Notes: generated from the letters alone by a model not told the origin. 64,000 nt of DNA from Branchiostoma floridae (GCF_000003815.2 NC_049981.1:19462923-19526922); one strand, 5' to 3'; shown: positions 33,027 through 45,770, counted from the first letter of the stretch. Translations and numbers: made by a program.

Positions 33027-33638
33027 GCTGTGGTCCTCCGTACTGAGTATGATCCCAACTTAGACATCGTCACCTGCTTCGAAAGATGGCCGAAGCCTAC
33101 CTCCCGCGCCCACTACACGCTGGCCCTGTTCATCCTGATGTTCGTCCTGCCACTCCTCGCCATCGGCTACATGTACATCCGCATCGCCACCAACATCTGG
33201 TACCGCCCCGCCACCATCGCCGTCAGCACCCGCTCCAACACCGAACAGGCAGATGCCAAGAAGATCTGGGTCATCAAGATGCTTGTGGTGGTGGTCATCC
33301 TGTTCATCGTCTGCTGGCTGCCCCTGCAGATCATCTCGCTGGTCACCGACTTCGGCCACCTCACCATGGAGACAATTACCGTCATCTACTTGAAAGTGTA
33401 CCCCGCCTGTCACTGGCTCTTCTTCTTCAACAGCGCCATGAACCCGGTGGTCTACGGCTACTACAACAAGAACCTCCGCCGCATCTGCAATGAGAAGCTG
33501 CGCAAACATAAGGCCAAACAGACGCGGAAGACGGGCCAAGGCGTGGCCTACAACCTCCGGGACATCTCACAAGCCTCGCATCTCCTGAAAAAAGACACAT
33601 CTGTCAACACTGTTCAAACAATTGTCAACAGTAACTAA
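33027..33638 (+). CDS. NPFF/RFamide receptor-like GPCR 1, terminal exon (ECL2-TM7, tail)
   Basis: Terminal coding exon, 203 codons plus stop TAA (33636-33638), entered in phase 0 after acceptor tttttcag. It encodes ECL2 with the Cys (DIVTCFERW) expected to pair with TM3, TM5 with its Pro (FVLPLLAIGYMYIRI), a 25-30-residue third loop, TM6 with canonical CWLPL preceded by KKIWVIKML, and TM7 VYPACHWLFFFNSAMNPVVY, with the HW pair typical of NPFF receptors and the NPxxY motif. Helix 8 (NKNLRRICNEKLRKH) has a Cys suited to palmitoylation. The basic, Ser/Thr-containing tail ends IVNSN. High GC relative to the surrounding introns supports coding. Family assignment is strong at the rhodopsin beta-group level and good for NPFF/GnIH-like; the exact ligand is not determinable. 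Confidence 0.95.
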   Translation, partial: AVVLRTEYDPNLDIVTCFERWPKPTSRAHYTLALFILMFVLPLLAIGYMYIRIATNIWYRPATIAVSTRSNTEQADAKKIWVIKMLVVVVILFIVCWLPLQIISLVTDFGHLTMETITVIYLKVYPACHWLFFFNSAMNPVVYGYYNKNLRRICNEKLRKHKAKQTRKTGQGVAYNLRDISQASHLLKKDTSVNTVQTIVNSN

Positions 33639-33939
33639 AATCGATTTGCGATATGCTGCCAAAGTCTTTTCAAAAGACTAATTTAAAAAAATCACCAAAA
33701 CAAAATTGCCAGAGCCTGCCAGGCAGTATAACAGAGCCTGCCAGTCAGTGCCAAGTTTATACTACAAATCACAACGTTGCTGCAGATAGAAAAAGTAATT
33801 TGTCTTAAGACATCTCTGAAAAAAGACCAAGCAGCAGTTACAACAAACACAACCTGATATTTCAAGGAAATTCAATCTCTTTAAGACATACAAGTCCCAT
33901 TGTCGTCAAGTACGTAACGTGGGTGTTTCTCTGAATTAG

Positions 33940-33945
33940 AATAAA
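33940..33945 (+). promoter_or_regulatory. Candidate poly(A) signal, gene 1
   Basis: AATAAA about 300 bases after the stop codon, in AT-rich DNA. This is a plausible 3' end, untested. Confidence 0.4.
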
Positions 33946-34093
33946 AACTACCGGTGTAATTCGTTTTCTTCAGAATTCTAAAAATGAAAAACTCTTACCA
34001 TGCGACTTTTCTATCAACCTTTATCGGGTTCGCTGCCCTACCCACTCACTTTTGTTGATATGTGATTATAATCATTTAGCGAGACAACGATGG

Positions 34094-34283
34094 CCAATCA
34101 GAAGGCCCCATTTCATATTGGTTATGACGCCGTAACATCATAGAGGTGTCACAAAAGGTGGATACTTAATCTCAATCGGGTTTCGAATGACATTGACCAA
34201 TCAGAATGAGGGGTTGAATGACTGACCAATCAGAATGAGGTGTCGAATTACATTGACCAATCAGAATGAGGTGTCGAATGACA
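34094..34283 (+). promoter_or_regulatory. CCAAT-box array with downstream TATA-like sequence
   Basis: Three tandem units of about 29-31 bp, each containing gaccaatcagaatgagg (CCAAT at 34197, 34226 and 34257), lie below a further CCAAT (34094) and an inverted one (34117-34121). A TATA-like acatatatatg follows at 34295-34305. NF-Y sites in tandem before a TATA box can form a promoter. No coding sequence is seen downstream, so it may be a tandem repeat only. Confidence 0.4.
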
Positions 34284-34441
34284 TCGGGAAAGATACATAT
34301 ATATGTAGATGCCCCAGCGGAGAAGATTGAGTAAAGTGGACTACAGTACATTTGAAAGAGATTTAACATGTAAACACTGCAATTTCACGAAATATTGTAC
34401 CTTGAAGTAAATACTTGTATGATAACAACGTTAATGACCTA

Positions 34442-34588
34442 CACCGAGGTGTATATGGTGTCATAACGCCTGGTCCTTTCCTATAACTACCGAATAGAAC
34501 CAACGATTTAGCGAAGCGAGCGAGGTGGTTTTATGACTTGATGTAGTGTAGCGATAGACCAGGTGTTATGACGCCATACACACCGAGG
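34442..34588. mobile_element. Small inverted-repeat element (MITE-like)
   Basis: The left end ggtgtatatggtgtcataac plus gcctggtc (34449-34476) mirrors the right end gaccaggtgttatgacgcca plus tacacaccgagg (34557-34588). Total about 147 bp, interior non-coding. Confidence 0.65.
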
Positions 34589-34989
34589 AATGGATGGGTA
34601 CCTAATATCATGAGGAAATTTAAATCCATCCACGAAACCAAGCATAATTCGTGGTATCACACAAGAAATACATGATAGGGCTGGATATTAGTTTTAGGCA
34701 TGTTCTTACATTATTTCGATATTAGGTTTTTTTGTTGATTGATCATTGGTGTTGCATATTAAGATACTGTCTGTGATACACGCACATAGCAGTACGCCGA
34801 CACAATGGAGACACAACATAGCCTGCCTAGCTTACTCACATAGCTGAATGATCTATCTCCAAACGTGACTTATAATCATGACAACGTGCATTGTCTCTTG
34901 ACCTATACGATAATGTCTACAGTGATCTCATAGTCTCATCGCCCACATGGAAATATAGTTTTGCTAGGCACGTGTGCGAGCGAGCGGTC

Positions 34990-35300
34990 GTTTTTGGCGC
35001 TATATATCAAGAACGTTTCAAGCGATTGCCTTGATATTTGGTACATGGGTAGGTATCATTGACCCAACAGCCAAGTGCCAATTTGGGCCTCCTGGTGGCC
35101 AACCTTGGTACTGCAGCGGGACTTCCTATTGAAGTACCTTTGGCCATGGACATGTTGTGATCTTGATTATGGGATGACGGCTTTTAAAGTTAGGAAGAAG
35201 AGGTGCCCCTAACAACTTGCTCTGTAACTGCAGCGGTGGTTTTGTTGAAATCTTTCAAGGAGGACGACGGGATAAAAGAAAGACGGAATTTTCAAATGTC
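34990..35300 (-). repeat. Dispersed repeat family R, reverse copy
   Basis: Contains tatatatcaagaacgtttca, gatatttggtacatgggtag, tttgggcctcctggtggcca and ccttggtactgcagcggga. These are reverse complements of the blocks in the plus copies at 20775 and 55140. Confidence 0.65.
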
Positions 35301-38300
35301 ACATTAACGTTATATATGGCAGCTGCCATATTGGCTTGCTGGGTATGCTGGGAAATTTGGCACCTGCCACAAGAGGTTGGGGGCGTTGATATTTCTTATT
35401 CTTTGTGATACATGGCAGGAATGTGAAACTTGTGATGATGAAATCTCATATTTAATTTAAGTATGAGGTCTCCTTATTCTTGATATAAATTGTTTGCATC
35501 AGTACAGTGCTGTTGTGAAATACTGTACCTGGCGTGGTTATGGTAGAACGATATCGTCGTATTTGTTAAGTGTTTGTAAGTGTTTGATTTCCGGAAATAC
35601 TTAAAGAGGTGTGTATTGTAACATGAAAGTAGAGAAAGCCAGAATAGGTATGTATTGTGGAGTGTATTGTCACGTTTTTGAAATGTTTTACATAGTTGAT
35701 GTGGTGGAATTGTCGAGTGGAGACATAACGTTAATAGCGTAGAATAAATATGAAATTCAACAAAAGTTGTATTTGAAGTTGCCGAAATGCACTTGAAACA
35801 CTTCCCACGTGACAGTAGTCGTTATCCTTCCGCAAAAGTTCTGTTTCTATCTGTGCCAGTTTGTGTTCGCACCTACAACTCGATAGACTTTTCAATGGAT
35901 TGCTTGAATTCTGACATGCTCTTAGTTATTGAGGTACTGCAAAAACATGGGCATTTCGCGCATCGCAACATAATCATTTGAACGGCTTTGCTGGTCTTGA
36001 AAATTATCAAACGGTTACAAAAAGAAGCTACAGTATTCAAATTCAGTATGCCATAACAAAAAGGAACCACCATGGCTGTACGACACACCGGGAACAAGAC
36101 AATGCATACGAAAGTTTTAAAAAAAGCAAAGTCATTGGCTTTATAACAGGCTCGTTTTTTCATCATATGAAATGACATTTGTGCAAAGTGCAAAGGTAAG
36201 AGGACATATCTTCTTGAGACTGACACTGAAATATCTCCAAGGTTATCATGATGATTTCAAATTGACCGCACCCTTGGAAGTCCATCGGGGTAAGGAGCAG
36301 TACAAGTTTAGCAGCTGTGGAAGAGGAACTGTTTTGGGCTCAAAGATTAAAATTAAAATACAACCTATTGAGATACTCATCATTTTACATGTGTGATTTC
36401 AGCTTCCTACAGTAAATGTAAGTTGGCTAGATATAGAGGAACTTGTCTTCTGACAGACTTTCAGAGTAGTGATCATTTTGAAATCAACTCATTCGGTCAT
36501 GAAAATATGAGCAACAATTTGTGATATTTCAATCTCACGAAGATATATCATTTTACCTTTGTACCAAATTTCATTTCATTTGATTTAAAAAAAATGAGCC
36601 TGCTATAAAACCAATGGCATTACGTTTTGAAGGAACTCTTATGAAGAAGAGACTACATGTATCTGTATCCGATATAACAGTCATTCGGCGTAATACACCA
36701 GCTTTTCATACACACGGCGTGGCGTCAGCTGCATTATATTACACTGAACGACCTGTCACACCTAAACTTTGCATCATTAGCTAAAATCACTGTTTAAAGC
36801 TATCAAATGACTGTGCTCCTACACTGTTTAATGGCAACGAGTTTCATCCTATGATAGTTCGCGGGAAATTTAAACACGTGAATCCTAGGTTGACAACAGG
36901 TACTTTGGGACAACATTTACAGACAAAATATCAGTAGAGAAACATAGTCAATGTACATATCAAGAACCCAATATAGGTTGAGATGTCAGTGAATAAGAGT
37001 GTAAACTACGTTTTTATTTACTTATATATGCAGGAAATAGCTTGAAGCCTCCCTGAATTGTGTTCAAACTGTTACAGTAATCACACACAATATTTTACGA
37101 TCATTTTGCAAGTACTAATAGAGCAGAAAGGGTAAGGACAGTCACTGTTACTTTAGATGTTGTAAACATTTTACGCATTATTTCCGAACACAATGTAAAG
37201 CGCTTACCAACAAGCTTTCAGTCGGTCCGCTGACTCTTCTCAAGTTGACATGACCAAAACGGTCAAAGGTGTCCGTCTCTGTTATGGGATGGTCAATGGG
37301 TTCTAATGTACTTGATTAAGATTTTGTTAGTGTTTGTAAGTTAGATGTGTCGAATAGATCATTTCATTGTGCTGTTTTTATCATGTATTATGTGTTATCT
37401 GAAAGTTGAGAAGTGTTAGCGATAGATTCTGGTTGCCGGTAACGTTTGTGAAATATTCAATAACCAAAAGTTAGTGAAATATTCAATAACCAGAAGTATG
37501 AAATGTTACCAGTGTGGTGTTGGCTATCTTTTAATATGGAGTAGCTGATGTCATGTACTCCAAAGATGAATATGGATTCAGAAGGTTATCTGTTTTGATA
37601 ATACAGGAAGAACAAGTTTGTGGAATTATGTTGTAAAGGGAAAATAAAGTGTGTTGAGACCTTGTAAGCATTTCTATTCTTGACTACAGTATTCTGATGG
37701 AATCTACTATGTCAGTACACGTGACATTTCTCCTGTTATGGAATATGGAATAGCTGGAGATGATTTAAAGAGTTCTAAGGCATCTATTCTCCCAAAGATT
37801 TCAAGACCATGATCCCGTATCAAAGACGTCTGACATTCTTACATATCCTTTGTCCAATCCTCTTGCAGCTACTTACAACGATAGAGCCTATCATGTGCCT
37901 TTACAGAAGTATCATGTCCGAGTAGATCCACCGACGGCAAGACATTATTCGTGGGCCGAACAGTATCCAACCGATTGTTCTGTTGTCGTCTGAAGTTTCT
38001 AACAAACATGATCTGTCAGTTTTGTGGATGTATCGTGTTCAGAAAGGCTGTTTCTGCCTATGGATTGTGTTGTACCATCTGCTTGGAGATAAACAAACAC
38101 TTTAGTAAAGGCTGAAGACAACGTAATAATAATATAACTTGACCAAGATACATCCTATCCTCATACGTAAACGTTGGACCAATGTGTGCAAAGCTGTAAA
38201 TAGAAGATGAAGACACGCCATGTATTACACAGATCTCAACCTTAAGGAGAACATTATGACATGTCATTCTCTTAACGACATATAAGACACTACGAGAAGC

Positions 38301-38710
38301 CAGTGTAGACAGATTTCTATTGTTTCTGTACAAATAAAATTGTGACATGTTATGACACATTTACACATGACAAATCTCTCACAGCGTTACAATTAATCAT
38401 CATGAGTACAAACAGAAATGGACATGTCTACCTATCTTAGCTACCTCACGTTACCACCTGCCAACATTTTAGTAGTAAAGATTTGTAGTAAAGTAAAGAT
38501 ACTTCCGCCTGTGCCTAACGTTACACTTGTCGATAAATTTGCTTCTTTTGTTTGTGGGAATCATTGACTTCGCACCATGCTTAAAGTAGCAAGATAAAAA
38601 GAAGGAAATTTGAGTGAAAAGTGTGAAGACGAAGGCTTCTGCCGGCGATGCTCTGTGTATTTGATACAACTCCAGGACATAGCCTGATACCTTATCAAGC
38701 TGCCATGTTG
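35301..38710. other. Intergenic, nothing recognised
   Basis: AT-rich. The only small structure is a two-copy direct repeat gtgaaatattcaataaccaa at 37446-37492. No ORF with a recognisable domain. Confidence 0.55.
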
Positions 38711-38713
38711 TTA

Positions 38714-39939
38714 AGGCCCCCTCTCACTAGACGTGCGGCACGCTTGCGGCATTGCTGCGTTTGAAAACGCAGATGTACCCCCACGGAACCTAGAGGTGCC
38801 GCAAGCAAACCTAGAGGTGCCGCAAGCAAACCTAGAAGTGCCGCTTGCAAGCGCGACGTTTTTTAAAAAGTTTAAAAATAACACAAGTGGCAAGATGCCG
38901 CAACAGTGCCGCAACAGTGCCCCAACGGTGCCCCAACAATGCCGCAACAGTGCCGCCACCATGCCCCAAACAGTATCAAGGATATATTTTGCCTATTTTA
39001 CACCAAGAATCAAAAGTAAACATTCTTTTATCACCGAAAAACTATTTTAGATGCATTTCTAATAATTTTACAGTGGTTTTCGATCCAGTAAAAACACTGC
39101 GAATTCCACAAAACTTACCTTGTATCCGTATTCAGAGTTAACTTAAAAATACATCTTTTGATTTATTTAATTGGAAGTAGGTCAGTATTTTACACTTGAA
39201 AAATAAGTAACTGGTTTATCGATTAACCTACGGATGTAGAGAAAAAGATTAACATACAACGTTCAAAAAGAAATTATTTATGTTGGATGATAACGAGTTT
39301 GCGTTTGCGTTATAACGTTACAAGCTAATCATTGCTGGTAGCCTGCCGCCGATAAAATACAAAATTGCAGTCATTCAAACCGATGGGCCATATTTTTCTT
39401 ACTTTTTACAAATATGATAGACTTAGACATCAATAGGCTGGCAAGCCATCCGCCGACAATGAAAATACTCCGCGTCATACAAAATAAGTATGACATATCA
39501 AGCATTTTCATTTTAAAAATTTGCAAAATTGGTGAATAAACATATTAACATACATAATTACACATAACGTTACATGGTGCAAAACGTACACATCGATTCA
39601 AATCTGGTATATGGTTCGTGTCCGTTCATTTGGGTAATTTCCTTTACAGTAAAAGTCGTTCAAGGTTATTTATAGCATATGTATCATATAATTCATTATC
39701 ATAAGGGAAATCTTTTCATTATAAATCTCATTTTTGGGCATTCTCATCATTTTACAGTGATTTTTCATAAATTGACAACGCTGCAATTGCCAATAACATG
39801 TTCATTTAGTTTAGAAACGCAACAGTGCCGCACGTCAGTGTGAGTGCAAGACAAAATCGGCGAAATTAACACAACAGTGCCGCAGTGAACGAACGCAGCA
39901 ATGCCGCAAGCGTGCCGCACGTCAAGTGAGAGTGGGCCT
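38714..39939. mobile_element. 1.23-kb non-autonomous DNA transposon, long TIRs
   Basis: The left end (aggccccctctcactagacg, then tgcggcacgcttgcggcatt) and the right end are inverted repeats over about 48 bp with only a few differences. TTA is duplicated at 38711-38713 and 39940-39942. A 3-bp TTA duplication suggests a PIF/Harbinger-type element; this is an inference. The interior is AT-rich and encodes no transposase. Near both ends it has clusters of the motif caacagtgccgc in direct orientation (38891-38970, 39822-39890) and three caagcaaacctagaggtgcc-like units at 38790-38850. They are candidate subterminal transposase-binding repeats. Confidence 0.88.
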
Positions 39940-39942
39940 TTA

Positions 39943-41768
39943 GATGGAGCGAGAGCGTGCTAAACCCTAATAGAAAGGAATCCTCTACGTGCCGCATGTT
40001 CTCTGGTGCATTACAGTCCCTAATCATTTGCTTCCCTCGTAATTAGAACGTGACACGTCCTTATGAACACGACAGCCTAACTGCCAGGAACCTCTTTGGT
40101 TATAACAACAAAATGTAAGATGTCACGACTGTTCACGAACGAAAATCAACCCAATATTTGGATGTAACGTACAGCTGCCAAGGAAGAGCAAACATTTGAA
40201 TGCACGGAAAAAATGTAACACTGACTTAGCTAATCCTACAATAGCAAGATTGATAACTGAATTTAAAGAGGATTGTCTTTATGTTTCACATGTGCATACA
40301 CATTAAACTCATGACATGAACCTTCCTTTTGTTTGTTACGTAATACACCAGGTTTGAAGCAAACAGTACAAGCTGCAAGTATCCGGTCAGATTTATTTCA
40401 TCCACTTACACAGGGAAAGACCCCTATGTTTTCGATAAGTGTGGTGGGTTCTTTAACATGCTCAAACATGGGACCTCCATTTAACGTTGTATCCAAGGCA
40501 GAAGCTAGGTACTCATTGTCATCTACATGTAGGTACTCATTTTCATTCTCATTTCATGTTTTCCTCATCATTTTTGCTGAAGAATGCCCCGTGGAATCAA
40601 TTAAAGGAATTTCCACCAGCGGGCGATCTGTGTACTGATCCTCTGAGGAAACCGTTACTTTGAAAGAAGAAACCGGTCTCATGAAGACTAGGAAGAAAAT
40701 GATGTGCATAGAAAACTCGAACTGGGATTGCACATGCGGTTCTAACGATACGATGTTTGAGTAGTCTGATCTTTACGTAACTTGTGTTCTTGGTTGGCGG
40801 TTATTGATGGCTGAGTAGTAGCACCATTTTCTTCTTCTTCTTCTTCCTCCAGTGTGCCTAGCGGCCCGTGAGGGCAGCAGGTTTCTTTGTATCCTTTATT
40901 TTTTGAAGATTTGGCTGGATGCGCTGTCGTGGGTTTTAAAGAGAGGACTGCCTGCATATCTTAGGGATACACAAAGGAGGATCACAAAGGTCGACGTTTG
41001 AAAATGTCGGTAACCCTTCTTTCAGTTTATTGATTAATGGTGAAATGACTTGCACCGTTTTGATTGGGGCGGGGACGTAAAGCCGGTGTATGAGGGGCAC
41101 TATGCAATATATAGCCTCAAGCGTCAAACGTCTAAACGTAAAAAAAAAACCGTAAGTGTAAAAAGACACTTATCGAGAAGGGTAGGAGCCGGTGTTCATT
41201 TGTACTTGGCCCAAAACGAGTGCTGTAGCGAGGCCACGTTACATTTGGTATGCCGGGTATGCATGCATGCCTGAGCACGCGTACTCCTTTTCGTTTGTCC
41301 CCAGACGTAGCCTGGTAGAGGCTACCCCAGACGTTCATTTTTCCTTAACCTACCCCCGGAGAGGATGGTGATAGTGACTTCCAGATGAACCGTGAACTGC
41401 GTTGACGGGTTGAACAGCTAGGTGGCGTAAGGAAACTGAGAAACTCAAACCTCTTTCCCTGTACAGATATCTAAGAGTTATGGTGGGGTCACATGTGCGC
41501 ATATATTCAAATCCCTATGAGGTCAAGTCCGTATAGAATTCTTAGACTCTACCAACCTCCACAGGTCGCTGGAAAATAGTAAAAATTGAAAAAATATGGA
41601 CACATAAGACATATCATACCAGTAGAGTTAGCTATCCGAGAAGTATGGTTTGCGAGCAGCTAACTCCTCTGGCATGTGACTTGTGTATATTTTTGGCGAC
41701 GCCTAGTATAGTTTGTGACCGTTTGACAAGAATTCCCAAAATCTCGTGAATTTGTTCACAGGCATGTG
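39943..41768. other. Intergenic, mostly unrecognised
   Basis: Contains a reverse fragment resembling the SINE family A body (ggggcggggacgtaaagccg, 41066-41085), a CTT-rich microsatellite at 40830-40850 and the palindromic gtagcctggtagaggctacc (41307-41326). No gene. Confidence 0.45.
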
Positions 41769-42590
41769 TAGTTGCATCATCCATTTGGAGGGGAATAACT
41801 TGGGAATGGGTTGACGGATCTTCATGATATTTGGAAAGTAAATAGCTTCAGATATTCCCTACATGATTAAATGATGATTATGCAAATCAGGGGCTATTTT
41901 TGCATAATTAATTAGGACAGTTTATAAATACACTGCATTACATGTTAGAATGCTCAAAAATATGCCATATGTAACTCAAAAAGAGAGACTATTAGGCTTA
42001 CTGGTAAGGATATATCCGATTGGCAAAAATTACCGAATTTCCACAGCCATTCGTCCGCGCGTGCGCAAAAAGTCTGGAAGGAATTGACGGATCAACGTGA
42101 TTTGTGATATGTAGATAACTTCGGAAGTGCCTTCCATAAATGAGGGCTATCAAACCATAGGCTAATTTGCATAATTAATGAGCACAGTTTATTAAGTCAC
42201 AGTATTTCATTACTGCTAGGGCACTTAAACATGACATATGTAACTAGAAAAGCGAAATATTGGTACAAATCAATTATGCAAATTATACCTAATTTACATT
42301 ATCAATGAGAAATTGTTATTATTGTGTGAAATGACAAAAATTCCATACTTGCGAGTCGGAAGTTGCGACATTTGATAGCAACATGTAAGTTAAGTTGAAC
42401 ATGCGGACGTAGGTCGTGCAAATTAGGGTCTCATTTACATAATTTATGAGGAAATGCTACAATAGCTTTCTTTGCTAAGATTTTCATACTTTGAACACAT
42501 TGTTATTTAGGTAGAGGAGATCAATTGATATCTTTTATGCAAATGAGGACCTCATTTGTATAATCAATGACAAACATTAATGATAGGTCA
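41769..42590. repeat. AT-rich repeat with ATGCAAAT octamers
   Basis: Repeated phrases of the type tttgcataattaatga recur (41904, 42166, 42424, 42554). ATGCAAAT or its reverse occurs at 41880, 42165 (reverse), 42276 and 42537. The start (aacttgggaatgggttgacg, 41799-41818) resembles the flank of family R. It looks like a dispersed repeat of unknown class. Confidence 0.55.
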
Positions 42591-42944
42591 CTTGTCAACT
42601 TTCTTGCTAACAGCAATACCCGACAAACATCCATCGTGTAAAACAATCTTCATACGTACAACCAGGCGAAAGGATACAACAACAATCCTTAACACTTATA
42701 AACAATAAAAACGTCGCCATGGCAATACTTTTTATTGTCACACTTATTCCAATTTCATTACTTTTCCAGCAACCTGTGGAGCCTGGTAGAGGCCAACAAT
42801 TCCATACGAACCTCGAGCCCATACGAACTTGAATATATACCACTTGAGCCCACCCTTACTGTTGATTTTTTCTCCTGTATATCTTACCTTAGCCATGAAG
42901 GTAATGCTTTCGATGACATTTGTATGTTAGTTTATGTGTATGTA

Positions 42945-43150
42945 TGATAATGGCCAAATGGGCCTCTTGGCGGCTTTTTACAGTATTGCAGAGGTGGAAC
43001 GCCCGGTTTTGATATCTCGTGTTCTGGACAAACTGTGGTCGTGATTTCTAAGTGGTAGATAGCTCTTGGGACAAAGAATCGGTGGGGTACCGTATGTTTG
43101 GGGCCCCTAGTCACTGATATCATTGTGATGTTGTCCCACTTGAAGTACTT
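42945..43150 (-). repeat. Family R-related fragment
   Basis: ggccaaatgggcctcttggc and ttacagtattgcagaggtgg resemble the gggcctcctggtggcc / ggtactgcagc blocks of family R. Diverged. Confidence 0.45.
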
Positions 43151-43938
43151 CACTTCGTAACTCTAGTGCGAGGATTTCAACTCAGATCCTAGACTTCAAA
43201 GATGAAGACTCACATATACTGCTTTACCTCGAAGCACAGGGCTGCTATATTATATCACTTATGTTGGGAGACCATGTTCACATTGCTCGACATGTGATTT
43301 TATTTTTGAGTAAATAATAATGCGGAGTTTCTCATAGCTACAGAATTGCACATCTCAACGTGACGAGACTATCGGCGTGAGCGCGAAGCACAGCGTGCGG
43401 GGCTGAGCTACTTACGTAAATCTCTCGGATTTAAATTAATCCCGTGGGATTTGCTGAAGGTTCAATGGAAGATCTTACGATTAAAACCTCCGGTCAGTCG
43501 TTATACAACGCGTACTGAACCCTTATCACCCGACATGTAGGATTTAGGGGTGAGACAGTGGCGGCTATGTAGAATTTTTATATCCATAAAGCTAAGAGCT
43601 CATGACATAAAGAAAATATAGTTACATGAATAGTACGCATACGGGTCGTGAATACACTTCGTGGATCCGAAAACGTCACACTTCAAAACCCGCGGGCTTT
43701 CAATGCGCTGCCCAACTTGTAGCATCATATTGCTGGAAAATTGGATCCGCATGGGAGAGATATTCGCTTGCCAGATTTTAACGAGTTTGTTTCTTATTTC
43801 AGTTGACCTGAAAGGTAATTAATTTTACAAAGGTGCACTGCGTAACGTCAAGCCGTTAACGTTATGTATGTTGTTGTTACTGTTGTTGCTGTTGACCTTG
43901 TAGCACCCGCTAGTGGCGATAGCAAGTTAGGTTGCTGT

Positions 43939-43940
<2 letters not shown>
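43151..43940. other. Intergenic, nothing recognised
   Basis: No gene or repeat recognised. Confidence 0.45.

Positions 43941-44022
<82 letters not shown>
43941..44022. repeat. (TA)41 microsatellite
   Basis: Perfect TA run of about 82 bp directly abutting the 3' side of a reverse SINE, so it may have grown from the SINE tail. Confidence 0.97.
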
Positions 44023-44029
<7 letters not shown>

Positions 44030-44190
44030 GGGACCTCTATTTTACGCCCCCTCCGAAAAGAAAAACAGATACGCATCCAGGGATCTAAATCCCGGTCTCC
44101 CAGTCTCCGGGACAAATGCATGGCTAATTGCGTGGATCTGGAATTGTGAGACTGCTACCAGTTGGGCTACAGTTTAGCCTGACTAAAATC
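44023..44190 (-). mobile_element. tRNA-derived SINE, family A, reverse copy
   Basis: Body block ttttacgccccctccgaaaa, B-box-like gatctaaatcccgg (44080-44096) and A-box region gactgctaccagttgggcta (44151-44170), all in reverse orientation. Confidence 0.65.
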
Positions 44191-45156
44191 GCGCTCCTAG
44201 CGGCCGGCCCTACAATATTGCCCCCAGCCAGCGAGAGATTGTGTAAACACAGGCTAGGCTACAGGGATATCCATAGAAAGTTTTAGTGAATGCACACGAG
44301 ACTACTAGTTTTGTACGATTTCCTCATTACGGGAAGCAAAATAAAAGGCTCGCTATCGGCTCGCTATCGCCTTTGTCTGATCAAAACTGAAAGTCCTTGT
44401 AGATAGATCTGACGGGACAAGGTCCTGTGACGTTTCCCCCTGAAGCAGCTTTTCTGACAAAGGATAGGCGTAGACATGTGAAGAATTTGACTCTGATTGG
44501 CTCCCTGCTGAACGAAACTTCTTGCTTTTGGCGACTTTTAGGGCTCAAATTTCTCCAGACCTTAAATACTACACTTACAAAGGACGACAGGAAACGGCAG
44601 GCGTCTTGTTTTTATTTCGTTCCAGAAAATGACCGTCTGCTTCGGCCATCTTGTACGTAGCAGTCATATCAGGATAAAATGGAATACTGCTTTTATATTT
44701 GCATCTCCATAGAACAGAAAATCCATCTTGTAGTTTCATCGGGAAAAGAAATCTTTTATTTTCAACAAACGAGGTGGAGCAAGTCTGGCACTATATTGCC
44801 ATTCTATACTCTTCCTGCAAGGGCTGACCTGACAAGAGTCGCCAAATTTATTCAAAACGTCATTTTTCCTGAAAACTTCCGGACAGAGCCAAGTGTATAA
44901 CACATGGAAGGAATATAATCTTTTTCTTTAATAAATAGACATTTGCATTCATTCTTCCATTGAAGAACTGCGCTTGGGGAATATTTTATCGTCCAGTTGA
45001 ATGTTTCTCTCTCCTTCTAGACCCCTCATGAGGAATAGCTTTACATATACTCATTGACACGTAGACATGAGCAAAAATTGACAATAATCGGTCCTATACG
45101 ATATATCTGGTATCTCTACGTGACTTCTGTCCCACAAAGTCGTTACACTTTTTATT
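44191..45156. other. Intergenic, nothing recognised
   Basis: ORFs at 44427-44660 and 44679-44900 have no recognisable family. Confidence 0.45.
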
Positions 45157-45200
45157 GCCTGCGCAAAGAAGGTTGATATGTTTTTGGCAGCGTTTGTATG
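45157..45200 (-). repeat. Family R end block, reverse
   Basis: gcctgcgcaaagaaggttga followed by tatgtttttggcagcgtttg; the same end block as at 26589 and 54521. Confidence 0.5.
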
Positions 45201-45770
45201 CCTAGTCATGATTTTTGGTGTATAGATAGATGGTAATTAGTCAATAATTATACATTATGCAAGAGCGCTAATTTCTGAGATGAGATTATTGCATAGTCAA
45301 TGAGCAATACGGCATATCGTAAAGTTAAAATCATTGGGCGACGATATTGGGTTGTGGAACTCTGGTTTGGAATGCTTTCCTGATGAATATAATCCTGGTC
45401 ACTTTAAGACATGGACAGACAATCCTCCTACCATGTGCTATCATTCATCATCTCCTCGCACACGCCCAATATGCATTTGTTTCCTAACATTTACATGTCG
45501 TCCTCCTCGCCTCTTGTGGCTTACACGGCAAGTCAGACGCCGCCCTCTATTGTACAGCACAACACAGGTCCTCACACAACGTGGGAGTTATTCCCGCATG
45601 TTCAATTCTACAGGGGCGCTGATATGATAGAACTCAATATGTTGGCTTGGAGCCCTGTCTTTCCTGGTAGAGATTTTGGTTATTTGGAAATGAAGGGCAG
45701 ACACTTCATCCTGTTTATTACATCCATAAATATGGAGGTACTATCTGTTGAGTGTGGATAATGTATGGGG
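45201..45770. other. Intergenic, two overlapping ORFs, unrecognised
   Basis: 45334-45627 and 45411-45761 overlap in different frames. Neither shows a domain, signal peptide or splice context I can support. Confidence 0.4.

Noticed and set aside
33060-33539. 159-codon minus ORF and 135-codon plus ORF in another frame over the gene 1 last exon
   Set aside because: Shadows of GC-rich GPCR coding sequence; Asp/His-rich translations are typical antisense or off-frame readings.
45334-45761. Two overlapping plus ORFs (97 and 116 codons)
   Set aside because: Different frames over the same DNA, no motif, next to family R repeat.
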